A stretch of 64,000 bases of DNA. Origin: Flavobacteriales bacterium UBA6772 (lineage in GTDB: Bacteria; Bacteroidota; Bacteroidia; Flavobacteriales; Flavobacteriaceae). The stretch is taken from contig CAJIYW010000009.1 of NCBI GenBank assembly GCA_905181765.1, positions 33,003 through 97,002 on the forward strand, given 5' to 3'. Shown piece after piece: positions 48,751 to 57,455 of the stretch. A model generated the notes under the pieces. It did no database searches, was not told the origin of the DNA, and worked only from the letters and a program-made list of their open reading frames with translations. How positions within the stretch are numbered: position 1 is the first letter of the stretch; every line of letters starts with the position of its first letter. Position numbers and translations under genes: made by a program.

Positions 48751-49873
48751 ACAATTTCTAGATGTAATAATTATTGGTGGTGGCCTGGCAGGTTTGTGCA
48801 ATGCAATTCACTTATCTAAATTAGGTAAAAAGGTTTTATTAATTGAGAAAAATGAATACCCAAAACACAAAGTTTGTGGTGAGTATATTTCTAATGAAGT
48901 ACTGCCATATTTAGATTTTTTGGAGGTAAATCCGTTTGATTTTGGAGCTGTAAGAATCAATAAATTTCAGTTATCAACTACAAAAAGCAACATAATTTCG
49001 GCAAAGCTGCCCTTGGGTGGATTTGGGATTTCTCGGTATACATTGGATCTTGTTTTATCAGAAAAGGCAAAAGAAAACGGCGTTATGATTTTACAGGATA
49101 CTGTTTTAGACGTTACCTTTTTAAAAGATTTTTTTCAAGTAGAAACAAAACAAAACAGCATTTTTACTTCCAAAATTGCCATTGGTGCTTTTGGTAAACG
49201 TTCTTTGTTAGATGTAAAAATGGGGCGCAATTTTATTCAGAAGAAATCGCCTTATTTAGGGGTTAAAATTCATGTAAAAGGAAATTTTAAAGAGGATTTG
49301 GTGGCGCTTCATAATTTTAAAGGAGGGTATTGTGGGGTTTCTAAAGTAGAAAATAACGCAATTAATTTATGTTACATCACAAATTATGCAACCTTTAAAA
49401 AGTATAAAAACATCGCAGATTTTCAAGAACAAGTTGTTTTTAAAAATAATTTCTTGAAAGAGATTTTTCACAATTCTGAAGCTATTTTTGAAAAACCCTT
49501 AAGCATTAGTCAGATTTCATTTGAAACTAAAAAACCAGTAGAAAATCATATTTTAATGTGTGGTGACTCTGCAGGAATGATTCATCCACTTTGTGGAAAT
49601 GGCATGAGCATGGCTATTCAGTCTGCGCAATTAGCGTCTAAATTGATTCTAAATTACTTTAATGGTGAAATTGAGACAAGAAAAGAACTGGAAAAGCAAT
49701 ATATTAGACAGTGGAATCGAAAGTTTAGTTTGCGATTAAAAGCGGGTCATTTTATTGCAATGTTGTTTAGAAAAGATACAATTGCATCTGTTTTATTGCA
49801 AATTTTAAAGAAGCTTCCTTTTTTATTACCAATAATAATTAAGCAAACTCACGGTAAACCAATGAAGATATAA
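48743..49873 (+). CDS. FAD-dependent monooxygenase/geranylgeranyl-reductase-like enzyme
   Basis: This 376-residue flavoprotein has 'DVIIIGGGLAGLCNAIHLSK' (residues about 8-27), 'KHKVCGEYISNEVLPYL' (the C-G-E motif of the reductase/hydroxylase group) and 'LMCGDSAGMIHPLCGNGMSM' (the G-D-A-type FAD motif). In type III PKS operons such as srsABC an enzyme of this class hydroxylates or oxidises the aromatic product. It is coupled to both neighbours: an 8-base overlap upstream and a one-base TAATG overlap downstream. Confidence 0.87.
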   Translation: MNKQFLDVIIIGGGLAGLCNAIHLSKLGKKVLLIEKNEYPKHKVCGEYISNEVLPYLDFLEVNPFDFGAVRINKFQLSTTKSNIISAKLPLGGFGISRYTLDLVLSEKAKENGVMILQDTVLDVTFLKDFFQVETKQNSIFTSKIAIGAFGKRSLLDVKMGRNFIQKKSPYLGVKIHVKGNFKEDLVALHNFKGGYCGVSKVENNAINLCYITNYATFKKYKNIADFQEQVVFKNNFLKEIFHNSEAIFEKPLSISQISFETKKPVENHILMCGDSAGMIHPLCGNGMSMAIQSAQLASKLILNYFNGEIETRKELEKQYIRQWNRKFSLRLKAGHFIAMLFRKDTIASVLLQILKKLPFLLPIIIKQTHGKPMKI

Positions 49874-50583
49874 TGGATTTTTTTATCAGCACAAAAAACA
49901 GAACAGACAAAGAAGAGTTAATGGACGATTTTTCTATTGGTGGCGATTTGTTGCGCGATACTTTAGATAAACTAGAAAATATAAACCGTTGGTTGGGCGG
50001 AAATTTAATGACGGTAAAGGCATTGAAAAAAGTATTAAAAAACCACCCAAAAGAACAAGAATTAACCATTGCAGATATTGGTTGTGGGCATGGAGATATT
50101 TTACGAGATGTAGCTAAGTTCGGACGAAAAAACGGCTATAAAATGAAGTTGATTGGTATGGATGCAAACCCGACAGCTATTGCTTACGCAAATGAATTAT
50201 CAACGGAATTTCCTGAGCTAAGTTTTAAGACGGAAGATATTTTCTCTGAGGCGTTTAAAAACAGAAAATTTGATGTGGTATTAGCAACGTTGTTTCTGCA
50301 TCATTTTAAAGAAGCGCAATTGACTTCTTTTTTAGGAAACACTTTAAAACAAACAAAAATAGGGATTGTAGTAAACGATTTGCACAGGCATAAGTTAGCG
50401 TATTATTTATTTATGTTATTATCTGTTTTTATAAAAAACAACATGATAATTGAAGATGGATTAACTTCTGTTTTAAGAGGGTTTAAAAGAAATGAATTAG
50501 CGCATATCTCAAAAAAATTAAAAGTAAAACCACAAATTTCTTGGAAATGGGCGTTCCGTTTTGAATGGATTTTGAAGTATTAA
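49873..50583 (+). CDS. Class I SAM-dependent methyltransferase of the PKS operon
   Basis: This 236-residue protein has the SAM loop 'IADIGCGHGDILRDVAKFG' (about residues 69-87), 'LIGMDANPTAIAYA' and 'FDVVLATLFLHHF'. The C-terminal half has a hydrophobic segment 'LAYYLFMLLSVFIKN', consistent with acting on a lipid-like substrate at the membrane. It probably methylates the ring carbon or oxygen of the type III PKS product, by analogy with SrsB. The start overlaps the previous stop by one base. Confidence 0.82.
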   Translation: MDFFISTKNRTDKEELMDDFSIGGDLLRDTLDKLENINRWLGGNLMTVKALKKVLKNHPKEQELTIADIGCGHGDILRDVAKFGRKNGYKMKLIGMDANPTAIAYANELSTEFPELSFKTEDIFSEAFKNRKFDVVLATLFLHHFKEAQLTSFLGNTLKQTKIGIVVNDLHRHKLAYYLFMLLSVFIKNNMIIEDGLTSVLRGFKRNELAHISKKLKVKPQISWKWAFRFEWILKY

Positions 50584-50652
50584 AAAACAGAAAGTTATAA
50601 AGTATTCTTAGGAAGCTTTAAGTATAAAAAACATTGAAATCCCGGTCGAAAA

Positions 50653-51704
50653 ATGAAAGTAAAAATAACAGCTGTTGCAAAACAACTTCCGAAATACTAT
50701 AGAGAAACAAAAGACATTATACCTTTTGTAAAATTATGGATGCAAGATCAAGACGAACGTTTTCAGAGAAAAGTTACTAAACTTTTTGAGGGTGCTGCTG
50801 TTGATAAAAGGTATTCTATTATGGATCCTGAAGATGTGTTTGTAGCAACCTCTTTCGAAGAAAAAAACAATATTTACGCAAGAGAGGTGGTAATCTTAGG
50901 AGAACAAGCGCTTAAAAAATCTTTAAATAAAGCAAATTTAAAAGCAACTGATATTGATTTTATTATAACGGTAAGTTGCACCGGTATTATGATTCCGTCT
51001 ATGGATGCATACCTAATTAATTCACTGCAAATGAAACAAGACATTGTGCGTTTACCGGTTACAGAAATGGGTTGTGCTGCAGGTGTTTCTGGTATTATTT
51101 ATGCAAAGAATTTTTTAAAGGCGAATCCGAATAAACGGGCTGTCGTAATTGCTGTAGAAGCACCAACAGCAACGTTCCAATTAGACGATTATTCGATGAC
51201 AAACATTGTAAGTGCTGCTATTTTTGGAGACGGAGCATCTGCGGTAATTTTATCTTCTTACGAAGAAGATAATGGGCCAGAAATTATAGATGAAGCGATG
51301 TATCATTTTTACGATGCCACAAGCATGATGGGTTTTAACCTTGTAAACACAGGTTTGCAAATGATTTTAGACAAGGAAGTTCCAAAGAAAATTTCAGATC
51401 ATTTTCCGGCAATCGTACATCCTTTTTTAGAAAGAAACAACTTGACAATTGAAGATATAGATCATTTAATTTTTCATCCAGGAGGAAAGAAAATTGTGCA
51501 AACTGTAGAAGATTTATTTGGTGCTTTAGGAAAGAACATAGACGATACAAAAGAAGTCTTGCGTTTGTATGGCAACATGTCTAGCGCAACAGTTTTATAT
51601 GTTTTAGAGCGTTTTATGGATAGAAACCAGCCAAAGGAGAAAGAGGCTTAATGCTAAGTTTTGGGCCAGGGTTTTCTGCACAACGTATTTTATTAGAGTG
51701 GTAA
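50653..51704 (+). CDS. Type III polyketide synthase (C-terminus frameshifted)
   Basis: This chalcone-synthase-fold enzyme extends an acyl starter with malonyl-CoA and cyclises the product. The catalytic triad is Cys141 (in 'VTEMGCAAGVSGI'), His275 (in 'DHLIFHPGGKKIV') and Asn308 (in 'LYGNMSSATV'). The open frame stops at 51651 after 'QPKEKEA', but the next frame reads 'LMLSFGPGFSAQRILLEW' to a stop at 51704, the conserved end of the family (the GFGPG loop, here SFGPG). One extra G near 51646 rejoins them to about 350 residues. The loop shapes the active site, so a real truncation would probably inactivate the enzyme. Confidence 0.9.
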
Positions 51705-51714
51705 AATTATTAAA

Positions 51715-52155
51715 ATGAATCAAGAACAAATTATAAAAAACCTGCCCTATCAAAAACCTTTTTTGTTTGTTGATGAACTTACAGAAATTTCAGAAAGTGG
51801 TGTTGCAGGAAATTATACCTTTAAAGATAGTGCGTTTTTTTATGAAGGTCATTTTAAGGAAAACCCAATAACCCCAGGTGTTATTTTAACAGAAACCATG
51901 GCACAAATTGGCGTTGTTTGTTTAGGAATATTTTTACTAAAAGATAAAATTTCAACAACCATAAAACCACAAATAGCTTTAACATCTAACGTGGTTGATT
52001 TTTATTTACCCGTTTTACCAAATGAAAAAGTAACTGTAATTTCAGAAAAAGAATATTTTAGATTTAACAAGTTAAAGTGTCGTGTAAAAATGATAAATTC
52101 TAAAAATGAATTGGTTTGTAGGGGAACTATTTCTGGAATGATTATCGCAAAATAG
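51715..52155 (+). CDS. 3-hydroxyacyl-ACP dehydratase (FabZ/hotdog family)
   Basis: This 146-residue hotdog-fold protein carries the FabZ pattern 'FYEGHFKENPITPGVILTET'. Catalytic His46 and the Glu60 position sit in the usual places, followed by 'MAQIG'. It would dehydrate 3-hydroxyacyl-ACP during starter or extender processing. It lies 10 bases after the repaired PKS stop and 8 bases before the ketosynthase, so it belongs to the pathway rather than to core fatty-acid synthesis. Confidence 0.85.
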   Translation: MNQEQIIKNLPYQKPFLFVDELTEISESGVAGNYTFKDSAFFYEGHFKENPITPGVILTETMAQIGVVCLGIFLLKDKISTTIKPQIALTSNVVDFYLPVLPNEKVTVISEKEYFRFNKLKCRVKMINSKNELVCRGTISGMIIAK

Positions 52156-52163
52156 AGACTGAA

Positions 52164-53459
52164 ATGAATTTACCAGAAGTTAAAAACAGAGTTGTAATTA
52201 CCGGTTTAGGAGTTGTGGCGCCTAATGGCGTTGGTTTGCCAGCATTTACAAATGCGATAAAAACAGGAACTTCAGGAATTACCTATCATCAAAATTTAAA
52301 AGACAAGGGCTTTTCTTGCTGTATCGGCGGAATTCCAATTATTTCAGAAGAAAAAAAATTAGAATATTTAACACCTTTACAATTGCGCGGGTTTAACAGC
52401 ACCTCAATTTTATATGGCTGCATGGCAGGAATTGACGCTTGGAAAGACGCCGGTTTTTCTGTAGATGAAAATTCGGAATTAGATTACGATTCAGGGTTAA
52501 TTTTTGGAACAGGAACCTCTGGAATAGAAAAGTTAAGAGAGGCTATTTATAAAATAGACGACCAAAACGTAAGACGCTTAGGAAGTACCTCTGTGGTGCA
52601 AACAATGGCAAGTGGAATTTCAGCATATTTAGGTGGAATTCTTGGGTTTGGGAATCAGGTTACAACAAACTCTTCTGCTTGTACAACAGGAACAGAAGCT
52701 TTATTGTTGGGTTTTGAGCGCATTAAAAACGGAAAAGCAAAACGAATGCTTGTGGGTAGTTCTAGTGATAGCAGTCTGTATACTTGGGGAGGTTTTGATG
52801 CAATGCGCGTGATGTCTTATAAGCACAATGAAACACCAGAGAAAGGAGCAAGGCCAATGAGTGCAACTGCAGCGGGTTTTGTTCCAGGAAGTGGCGCAGG
52901 AGCCTTGGTTTTAGAGTCTCTAGAAAGTGCTTTAGAGCGGAAAGCTACTATTTACGCAGAAGTTTTAGGAGGCAATATTAATTCTGGCGGACAACGAAAA
53001 GGCGGAACCTTAACGGCTCCAAACTCAGAAGCGGTTCAAAAATGTATTACAGATGCGGTATTAGATTCGGGTATTTCTTCTTCGGAAATAGATGTAATTA
53101 ACGGGCATTTAACAGCAACGTCAAAAGATTCTTTAGAAATAGAAAATTGGACAAAGGCACTGCAAAGAACAGGAACGGATTTTCCGTATATTAATTCTTT
53201 AAAATCGATGGTGGGTCATTGTTTGGCTGCTTCTGGAGCCATAGAATGTGTAGCAGCTGTTGCACAAGTTAAAGGGCAATTTGTGTTTCCAAATATTAAT
53301 TGCGACGATGTGCATCCAGAAATTTCAGCATTGATTTCTAATGATAAAATTCCAACTCAAATAATTGAAAAAAACATTACTATTTTAGCAAAAGCAAGTT
53401 TTGGCTTTGGAGATGTAAATGCGTGTGTTATCTTTAAAAAATATTTCAGATTAATATGA
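52164..53459 (+). CDS. FabF-like beta-ketoacyl-ACP synthase
   Basis: This 431-residue condensing enzyme has a complete Cys-His-His triad: Cys173 in 'TNSSACTTGTEALL', His315 in 'VINGHLTATSKDSLEIENW' and His352 in 'SMVGHCLAASGAIE'. The first His motif differs from the standard HGTST (here GHLTATS), as in specialised ketosynthases rather than housekeeping FabF. It overlaps the ACP gene by 4 bases. A role in building a dedicated acyl chain on the neighbouring ACP is inferred. Confidence 0.88.
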   Translation: MNLPEVKNRVVITGLGVVAPNGVGLPAFTNAIKTGTSGITYHQNLKDKGFSCCIGGIPIISEEKKLEYLTPLQLRGFNSTSILYGCMAGIDAWKDAGFSVDENSELDYDSGLIFGTGTSGIEKLREAIYKIDDQNVRRLGSTSVVQTMASGISAYLGGILGFGNQVTTNSSACTTGTEALLLGFERIKNGKAKRMLVGSSSDSSLYTWGGFDAMRVMSYKHNETPEKGARPMSATAAGFVPGSGAGALVLESLESALERKATIYAEVLGGNINSGGQRKGGTLTAPNSEAVQKCITDAVLDSGISSSEIDVINGHLTATSKDSLEIENWTKALQRTGTDFPYINSLKSMVGHCLAASGAIECVAAVAQVKGQFVFPNINCDDVHPEISALISNDKIPTQIIEKNITILAKASFGFGDVNACVIFKKYFRLI

Positions 53460-53707
53460 TAAAAGAAGAAATTATATCAAAATTAAAAACAATTGTAAAG
53501 CCTTATGTTCAAAATGAAGAGGGTTTTAAAAACTTAAATGAAAACACAGATTTTATAAACGATTTAGAAATAAACTCTGCAAATTTAGTAGATATTATTT
53601 TAGATGTAGAAGATGAGTTTAAGATAGAAATAGACAACGATTCTATGGAAAAAATGCTCTCTGTAAAAGCAACTGTTGAGATTATACAAACAAAAATAAA
53701 TGCATAA
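53456..53707 (+). CDS. Acyl carrier protein
   Basis: This 83-residue acidic protein has the carrier fold: 'DFINDLEINSANLVDIILDV' has Ser41 at the phosphopantetheine position, although the usual Asp-Ser-Leu is Asn-Ser-Ala here. A following 'EDEFKIEIDNDSMEKMLSVK' matches helix II-III of ACPs. It overlaps the ketosynthase by 4 bases and the PPTase by 8 bases. The altered Ser motif suggests a dedicated carrier served by the adjacent PPTase. Confidence 0.87.
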   Translation: MIKEEIISKLKTIVKPYVQNEEGFKNLNENTDFINDLEINSANLVDIILDVEDEFKIEIDNDSMEKMLSVKATVEIIQTKINA

Positions 53708-54272
53708 TATTGGCAATGATATTGTAGATTTAAACCTTGCCAAGATCGAAAGTAATTGGCAACGAAAGGGTTTTTTAGAGAAACAATTTACCCAAAAAGA
53801 ACAAGACGAAATTTTAAGTTCTGAAAATCCGTTTTTAAAAGTTTGGTTGTTTTGGTCGATGAAAGAAGCGGCTTACAAATGTTATACTCAAAAGTTTAAA
53901 GAACGTTTTTTTGCTCCTCGAAAGTTTGAGTGCACTGCAATTACTAAAGACAAAGGAATGGTGGTTTTTGAAGAAAACACATTTTATACCGTATCTATTT
54001 TTAATGCATTTTATATATCTACAATCGCCAGAGAAAAAAAAGAAGAAACTATTATTTGTTCTGCAATTGTTTTGCCAAGCACAATAGATTTAGATTTAAA
54101 AATAAAACTGGCAGCTGAAACAGGTGTTTCAGTTAAGGATATAGAAAAAAGAAAAACAACTATTGGTGCGCCACTTTTTTATTATCAAGAAGAATTATTA
54201 ACAACATCATGCTCAATTTCTCATCACGGAAATTACGGAGCGTATGCTTTTAACGTAGGTTCTAAATTTTAA
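53700..54272 (+). CDS. 4'-phosphopantetheinyl transferase superfamily protein
   Basis: This 190-residue enzyme has 'MHNIGNDIVDL' (the G-x-D metal motif, written Gly-Asn-Asp here) and 'WLFWSMKEAAYKCYTQKFKE', matching the W-S-x-K-E-A-x-x-K signature. It loads phosphopantetheine from CoA onto carrier proteins, most probably the ACP 8 bases upstream. The C-terminal 'CSISHHGNYGAYAF' is also typical. It is part of the operon and is followed 7 bases later by the YceI gene. Confidence 0.88.
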   Translation: MHNIGNDIVDLNLAKIESNWQRKGFLEKQFTQKEQDEILSSENPFLKVWLFWSMKEAAYKCYTQKFKERFFAPRKFECTAITKDKGMVVFEENTFYTVSIFNAFYISTIAREKKEETIICSAIVLPSTIDLDLKIKLAAETGVSVKDIEKRKTTIGAPLFYYQEELLTTSCSISHHGNYGAYAFNVGSKF

Positions 54273-54279
54273 TATATTT

Positions 54280-54819
54280 ATGAGACTTAAAAAGATAGTA
54301 CTGGTTCTTGTATTGGGAGCTTTCACTTGTTTTTCACAAGAGTTGGTGCAAGATAAAACAGCCTCTGAAATTACATTTACAATAAAGAATTTTGGATTTA
54401 ATGTGCCCGGAAATTTTAGTCAATTTATAGCTTCCAGTAATTTTAGTGCGAGTAATTTACAGGGAAGTTTTTTGAATGTAAAGATAAGCGTAGCATCCAT
54501 ATTTACAGACTCAGAAGCTAGAGATAAACACCTTTTAGAGGTAGATTATTTTAATATTAAAAAGTATCCGAATATTTTATTTGAATCTTCTGTAATAGAG
54601 AAAATAACCCCCTCTAAATATTTATTAAAAGGCTTTATAACTATTAAAGGAATCAAGAAAAGTGTAGAAACCACATTAAATGTAACCACTTCTCAAACTA
54701 CAGTAACATTTTTGACTGATTTTTCTCTAAACAGAAGAGACTTTGGTGTTGGTGGCAGCAGTTTTGTGCTTTCTAAGGAAGTGAATATTAAAATGAAGTA
54801 TGTTGGAACTAAAAATTAA
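54280..54819 (+). CDS. YceI family periplasmic lipid-binding protein
   Basis: A signal peptide (about residues 1-20, 'IVLVLVLGAFTCFS') precedes a YceI lipocalin-like barrel with 'ASEITFTIKNFGFNVPGNFS' and 'DYFNIKKYPNILFESSVIEK'. 'FLTDFSLNRRDFGVGGSS' lies near the end. YceI proteins bind polyisoprenoid or quinone-like lipids. Placed last in a type III PKS operon it may carry the amphipathic product across the periplasm; this is inference from position. Confidence 0.88.
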   Translation: MRLKKIVLVLVLGAFTCFSQELVQDKTASEITFTIKNFGFNVPGNFSQFIASSNFSASNLQGSFLNVKISVASIFTDSEARDKHLLEVDYFNIKKYPNILFESSVIEKITPSKYLLKGFITIKGIKKSVETTLNVTTSQTTVTFLTDFSLNRRDFGVGGSSFVLSKEVNIKMKYVGTKN

Positions 54820-55010
54820 AGAAGCGCTTTTTAACCAATGCCAATCTTTTGTAAACAAGTACCCAAAAAGCTTACGAATACTTGTAAATTTCTGCGCCCA
54901 GAAGGAAAAGAGTTATATGTGGACAAAGCTGTGTCTTAAAACTAAGGATTACTTTTCAGGAAATAGTATAGTTTAGTTGATTTTTTTAAGTTTTAAATAT
55001 CTACACTAAG

Positions 55011-55985
55011 CTAGTTTGTACAAGTTGATGGGACACTTTTCTCAGCCATAAAATCTACACAAGTATTAAAAATTAAACTTTTGAAAAAACAAGCAACACG
55101 GCTAATTCTAAAGTCTACTTCTTTTTTAGATCTATATATGCCATGACCGCCGTTAGGGACAACTGTTAAGTCGTTACATACTCCAGCCTCAATAAGCATT
55201 TCATGAATGGGTCTAGATCCAAAACCAGTCATCATACTTTTTCCGATGGGAACTGTGGTGTCAAGATCACCATGAAATGAAATGGTAGGAATTAAGTCTC
55301 CGGAATTAAAAACAATGGGTAGAATAGCTCCCATGAAATTATAAATTCCTTTAATATCAAATATTTCACTTAGACTATTATCCGAAGATTCTAAAGGGCC
55401 TAAATCAGACTCAAATTGAGGAGCTATTTTATTCCATTCTTCTTGACTTGCATAACTTGTGGACAGTGAAGTTATTGCTCCTGCACTGGAGCCCCCAATA
55501 AACACCCATGACATATCAATCTCAAGTTTTTCTTTTTGACTTGCAATATACCTGAGCGCTGTATTGGCGTCTTGTTGAGCCCTATAAACTGCTTTTTGAA
55601 TATTTCCAAAAACTTCACGATTATAGCCAAGACGATAGCTCATTGTAGCCACCACAAACCCTCTCTTTGACAATTCCTTAGAGTGATAGGTCATACTTTC
55701 TTTAGTGCCACCTGTAAAACTACCGCCATGAATTAGAAGTATTAAAGGACGCTTCTCTTGAGTGTCAATGTCAGTATTTGGAAAATATACATCCATTTTC
55801 AAATCTTGTAAATTCCCCATATAATTAAGAGCTTCACCATAGGTAACATTTTTAAGTGAATCTATTTGGGATTTTGAAAAATAGTCAGTGTTGGCATAGC
55901 GCGTCTCCAAAATGGATTTTTGTGCAGTAGCATAGTTGATAGTCAATAACAAGCAAAATATGTGAAATAGCTTAAATTTGTTCAT
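55011..55985 (-). CDS. Secreted alpha/beta hydrolase / carboxylesterase
   Basis: This 324-residue protein has a signal peptide (about 1-21). 'LILLIHGGSFTGGTKESM' holds the HGG oxyanion motif and 'VFIGGSSAGAITSLST' the nucleophile Ser in G-x-S-x-G. A late His sits in 'VVPNGGHGIYRS' and an Asp in 'HGDLDTTVPIG'. It resembles secreted feruloyl/carbohydrate esterases. Cys residues near the C-terminus may form disulphides. It is the last gene of the minus-strand operon that contains the S74 fibre proteins, 10 bases after the preceding gene. Confidence 0.8.
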   Translation of the reverse strand: MNKFKLFHIFCLLLTINYATAQKSILETRYANTDYFSKSQIDSLKNVTYGEALNYMGNLQDLKMDVYFPNTDIDTQEKRPLILLIHGGSFTGGTKESMTYHSKELSKRGFVVATMSYRLGYNREVFGNIQKAVYRAQQDANTALRYIASQKEKLEIDMSWVFIGGSSAGAITSLSTSYASQEEWNKIAPQFESDLGPLESSDNSLSEIFDIKGIYNFMGAILPIVFNSGDLIPTISFHGDLDTTVPIGKSMMTGFGSRPIHEMLIEAGVCNDLTVVPNGGHGIYRSKKEVDFRISRVACFFKSLIFNTCVDFMAEKSVPSTCTN

Positions 55986-55995
55986 GTAATTTGAT

Positions 55996-57399
55996 TCATT
56001 TATTTTTTAAAAAGATGACTCCACCATTATTTTCACTGTAATGGTTCCCTTCAGTAGGAACAAATAGCGAAATAACGTATTTGTTATTTTCATTTTCAAT
56101 TATAGATGGATTTGCAAAAGAGGTAGATTTTTTCGGAGTAGAAATTAAAACTTCAGAATAATACCCATTAAGACCTAACATTATTTTCCAAGAACTCCAA
56201 TCATTTTTAATAAATCTGGCTTCTTGTAAGGTTAGCGATTTACCACGATATATAAATCCTTTTCGACTTCCGATATTTCCTTTAAAACTCATATCTCTTA
56301 AATTACTTTCAGCTAACGAATCTTTCCATGTTGTCCAATTATTACCATTTTGTAAGACACCCATAGCTATTTTATCGATAGTACCGTTATGATAATGAAA
56401 TCCAATTAGGACGCTTCCATTAGCAGGATTTTTTCCAGTGAAATGTCTAATATCAGGGGTTCCTTCAACTCCAAAACTATGTACTGAAGTGTTTAAGTGT
56501 TTTTCAAATGTACTATGATTAGATATTAAGTGATCATAATTTGCATAATATTTTAAAGCAATATTATTAGCCCCTTGAATTTTATCTTCTTCGTATGCTA
56601 TAAGATATCCGTCATTCCATTTAACGATATCTCCTTGATGAGCGTTTTGATCAATTTCAGTAATGAAGCTCCAATTAAATAAATCGTTAGATCCAGCCAA
56701 TTGTAAATTAAAATTGTCTTTAGAAATTGTAACATGATAAACACCTAAATAAAGGAAACCATTAAGCACATCCTCATTAGTTTTAACAATTTTTATTACG
56801 CTCATTGGTCTTTCTAAATCATCTTTTAATTTAAACTTAGAACGCACAAGAGGTGGTGAATTTCCAAGAACATCAAAATTGATTAAAGATTTATATGTTT
56901 TTGGGAGGTACCAGCTGTAGCCTAATTGAATAAGTTTTTTTGTAGTTAGGGTTTGAAGGGTAGAAATGTTTAGGTCTAAATTTTCTGTATTTTCAATAAT
57001 CAAGCTGTTTCTTAGTTCTACAAAAGACATATCTTTTAGTTCACTTTCAGTTCTAATGACTGCTGTTTTTAAAAAGGTATATAGCAAACAAAAAGAAGAT
57101 AACTCAAGGTTAGTTTTGCTGTTTAGGTCATAATCGGTTTCTTTAGTTCGTTTACTAAGCTCTGTCTTTAAAAACTCTTTTAATTCATTGTTGGACATTT
57201 CTATAATTGAATTAAAATCAATCCATTTAGAGTGTAAAATTATTGAAATAAGTAGGTCTCTGTCTGCTTTAAGATCTGTTGATTTATGTAAAATTGATTT
57301 TGAATAAGATAGGGCGGTCTTTTTGTTTGTAGTGTTATGAGTTTTAGTCGCTTGTAAATTCATGAAATTAAATAATAAAAGAAAGGTAATTAGCTTCAT
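55996..57399 (-). CDS. Secreted protein with beta-propeller-like C-terminal half
   Basis: This 467-residue protein has a short hydrophobic N-terminus (about 1-17). A helical N-terminal part (about 30-170, no match recognised) is followed by a region with 'NLQLAGSNDLFNWSFITEID', 'HQGDIVKWNDGYLIAYEED' and 'FANPSIIENENNKYVISLFV'. That is the blade-like pattern of five-bladed propellers in the GH43/GH32 superfamily. No clear catalytic triad can be assigned, so a carbohydrate-binding or hydrolytic role is tentative. It lies between the esterase and the S74 protein genes in one operon. Confidence 0.6.
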   Translation of the reverse strand: MKLITFLLLFNFMNLQATKTHNTTNKKTALSYSKSILHKSTDLKADRDLLISIILHSKWIDFNSIIEMSNNELKEFLKTELSKRTKETDYDLNSKTNLELSSFCLLYTFLKTAVIRTESELKDMSFVELRNSLIIENTENLDLNISTLQTLTTKKLIQLGYSWYLPKTYKSLINFDVLGNSPPLVRSKFKLKDDLERPMSVIKIVKTNEDVLNGFLYLGVYHVTISKDNFNLQLAGSNDLFNWSFITEIDQNAHQGDIVKWNDGYLIAYEEDKIQGANNIALKYYANYDHLISNHSTFEKHLNTSVHSFGVEGTPDIRHFTGKNPANGSVLIGFHYHNGTIDKIAMGVLQNGNNWTTWKDSLAESNLRDMSFKGNIGSRKGFIYRGKSLTLQEARFIKNDWSSWKIMLGLNGYYSEVLISTPKKSTSFANPSIIENENNKYVISLFVPTEGNHYSENNGGVIFLKNK

Positions 57400-57455
57400 G
57401 GCGGATATTAACTATTTATAATTTTTTTAAAACTCATTTTCTTGACGATTAATTA

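Noticed and set aside
54820-55010. Intergenic stretch after the YceI gene
   Set aside because: I see no hairpin terminator, promoter or open frame strong enough to list.
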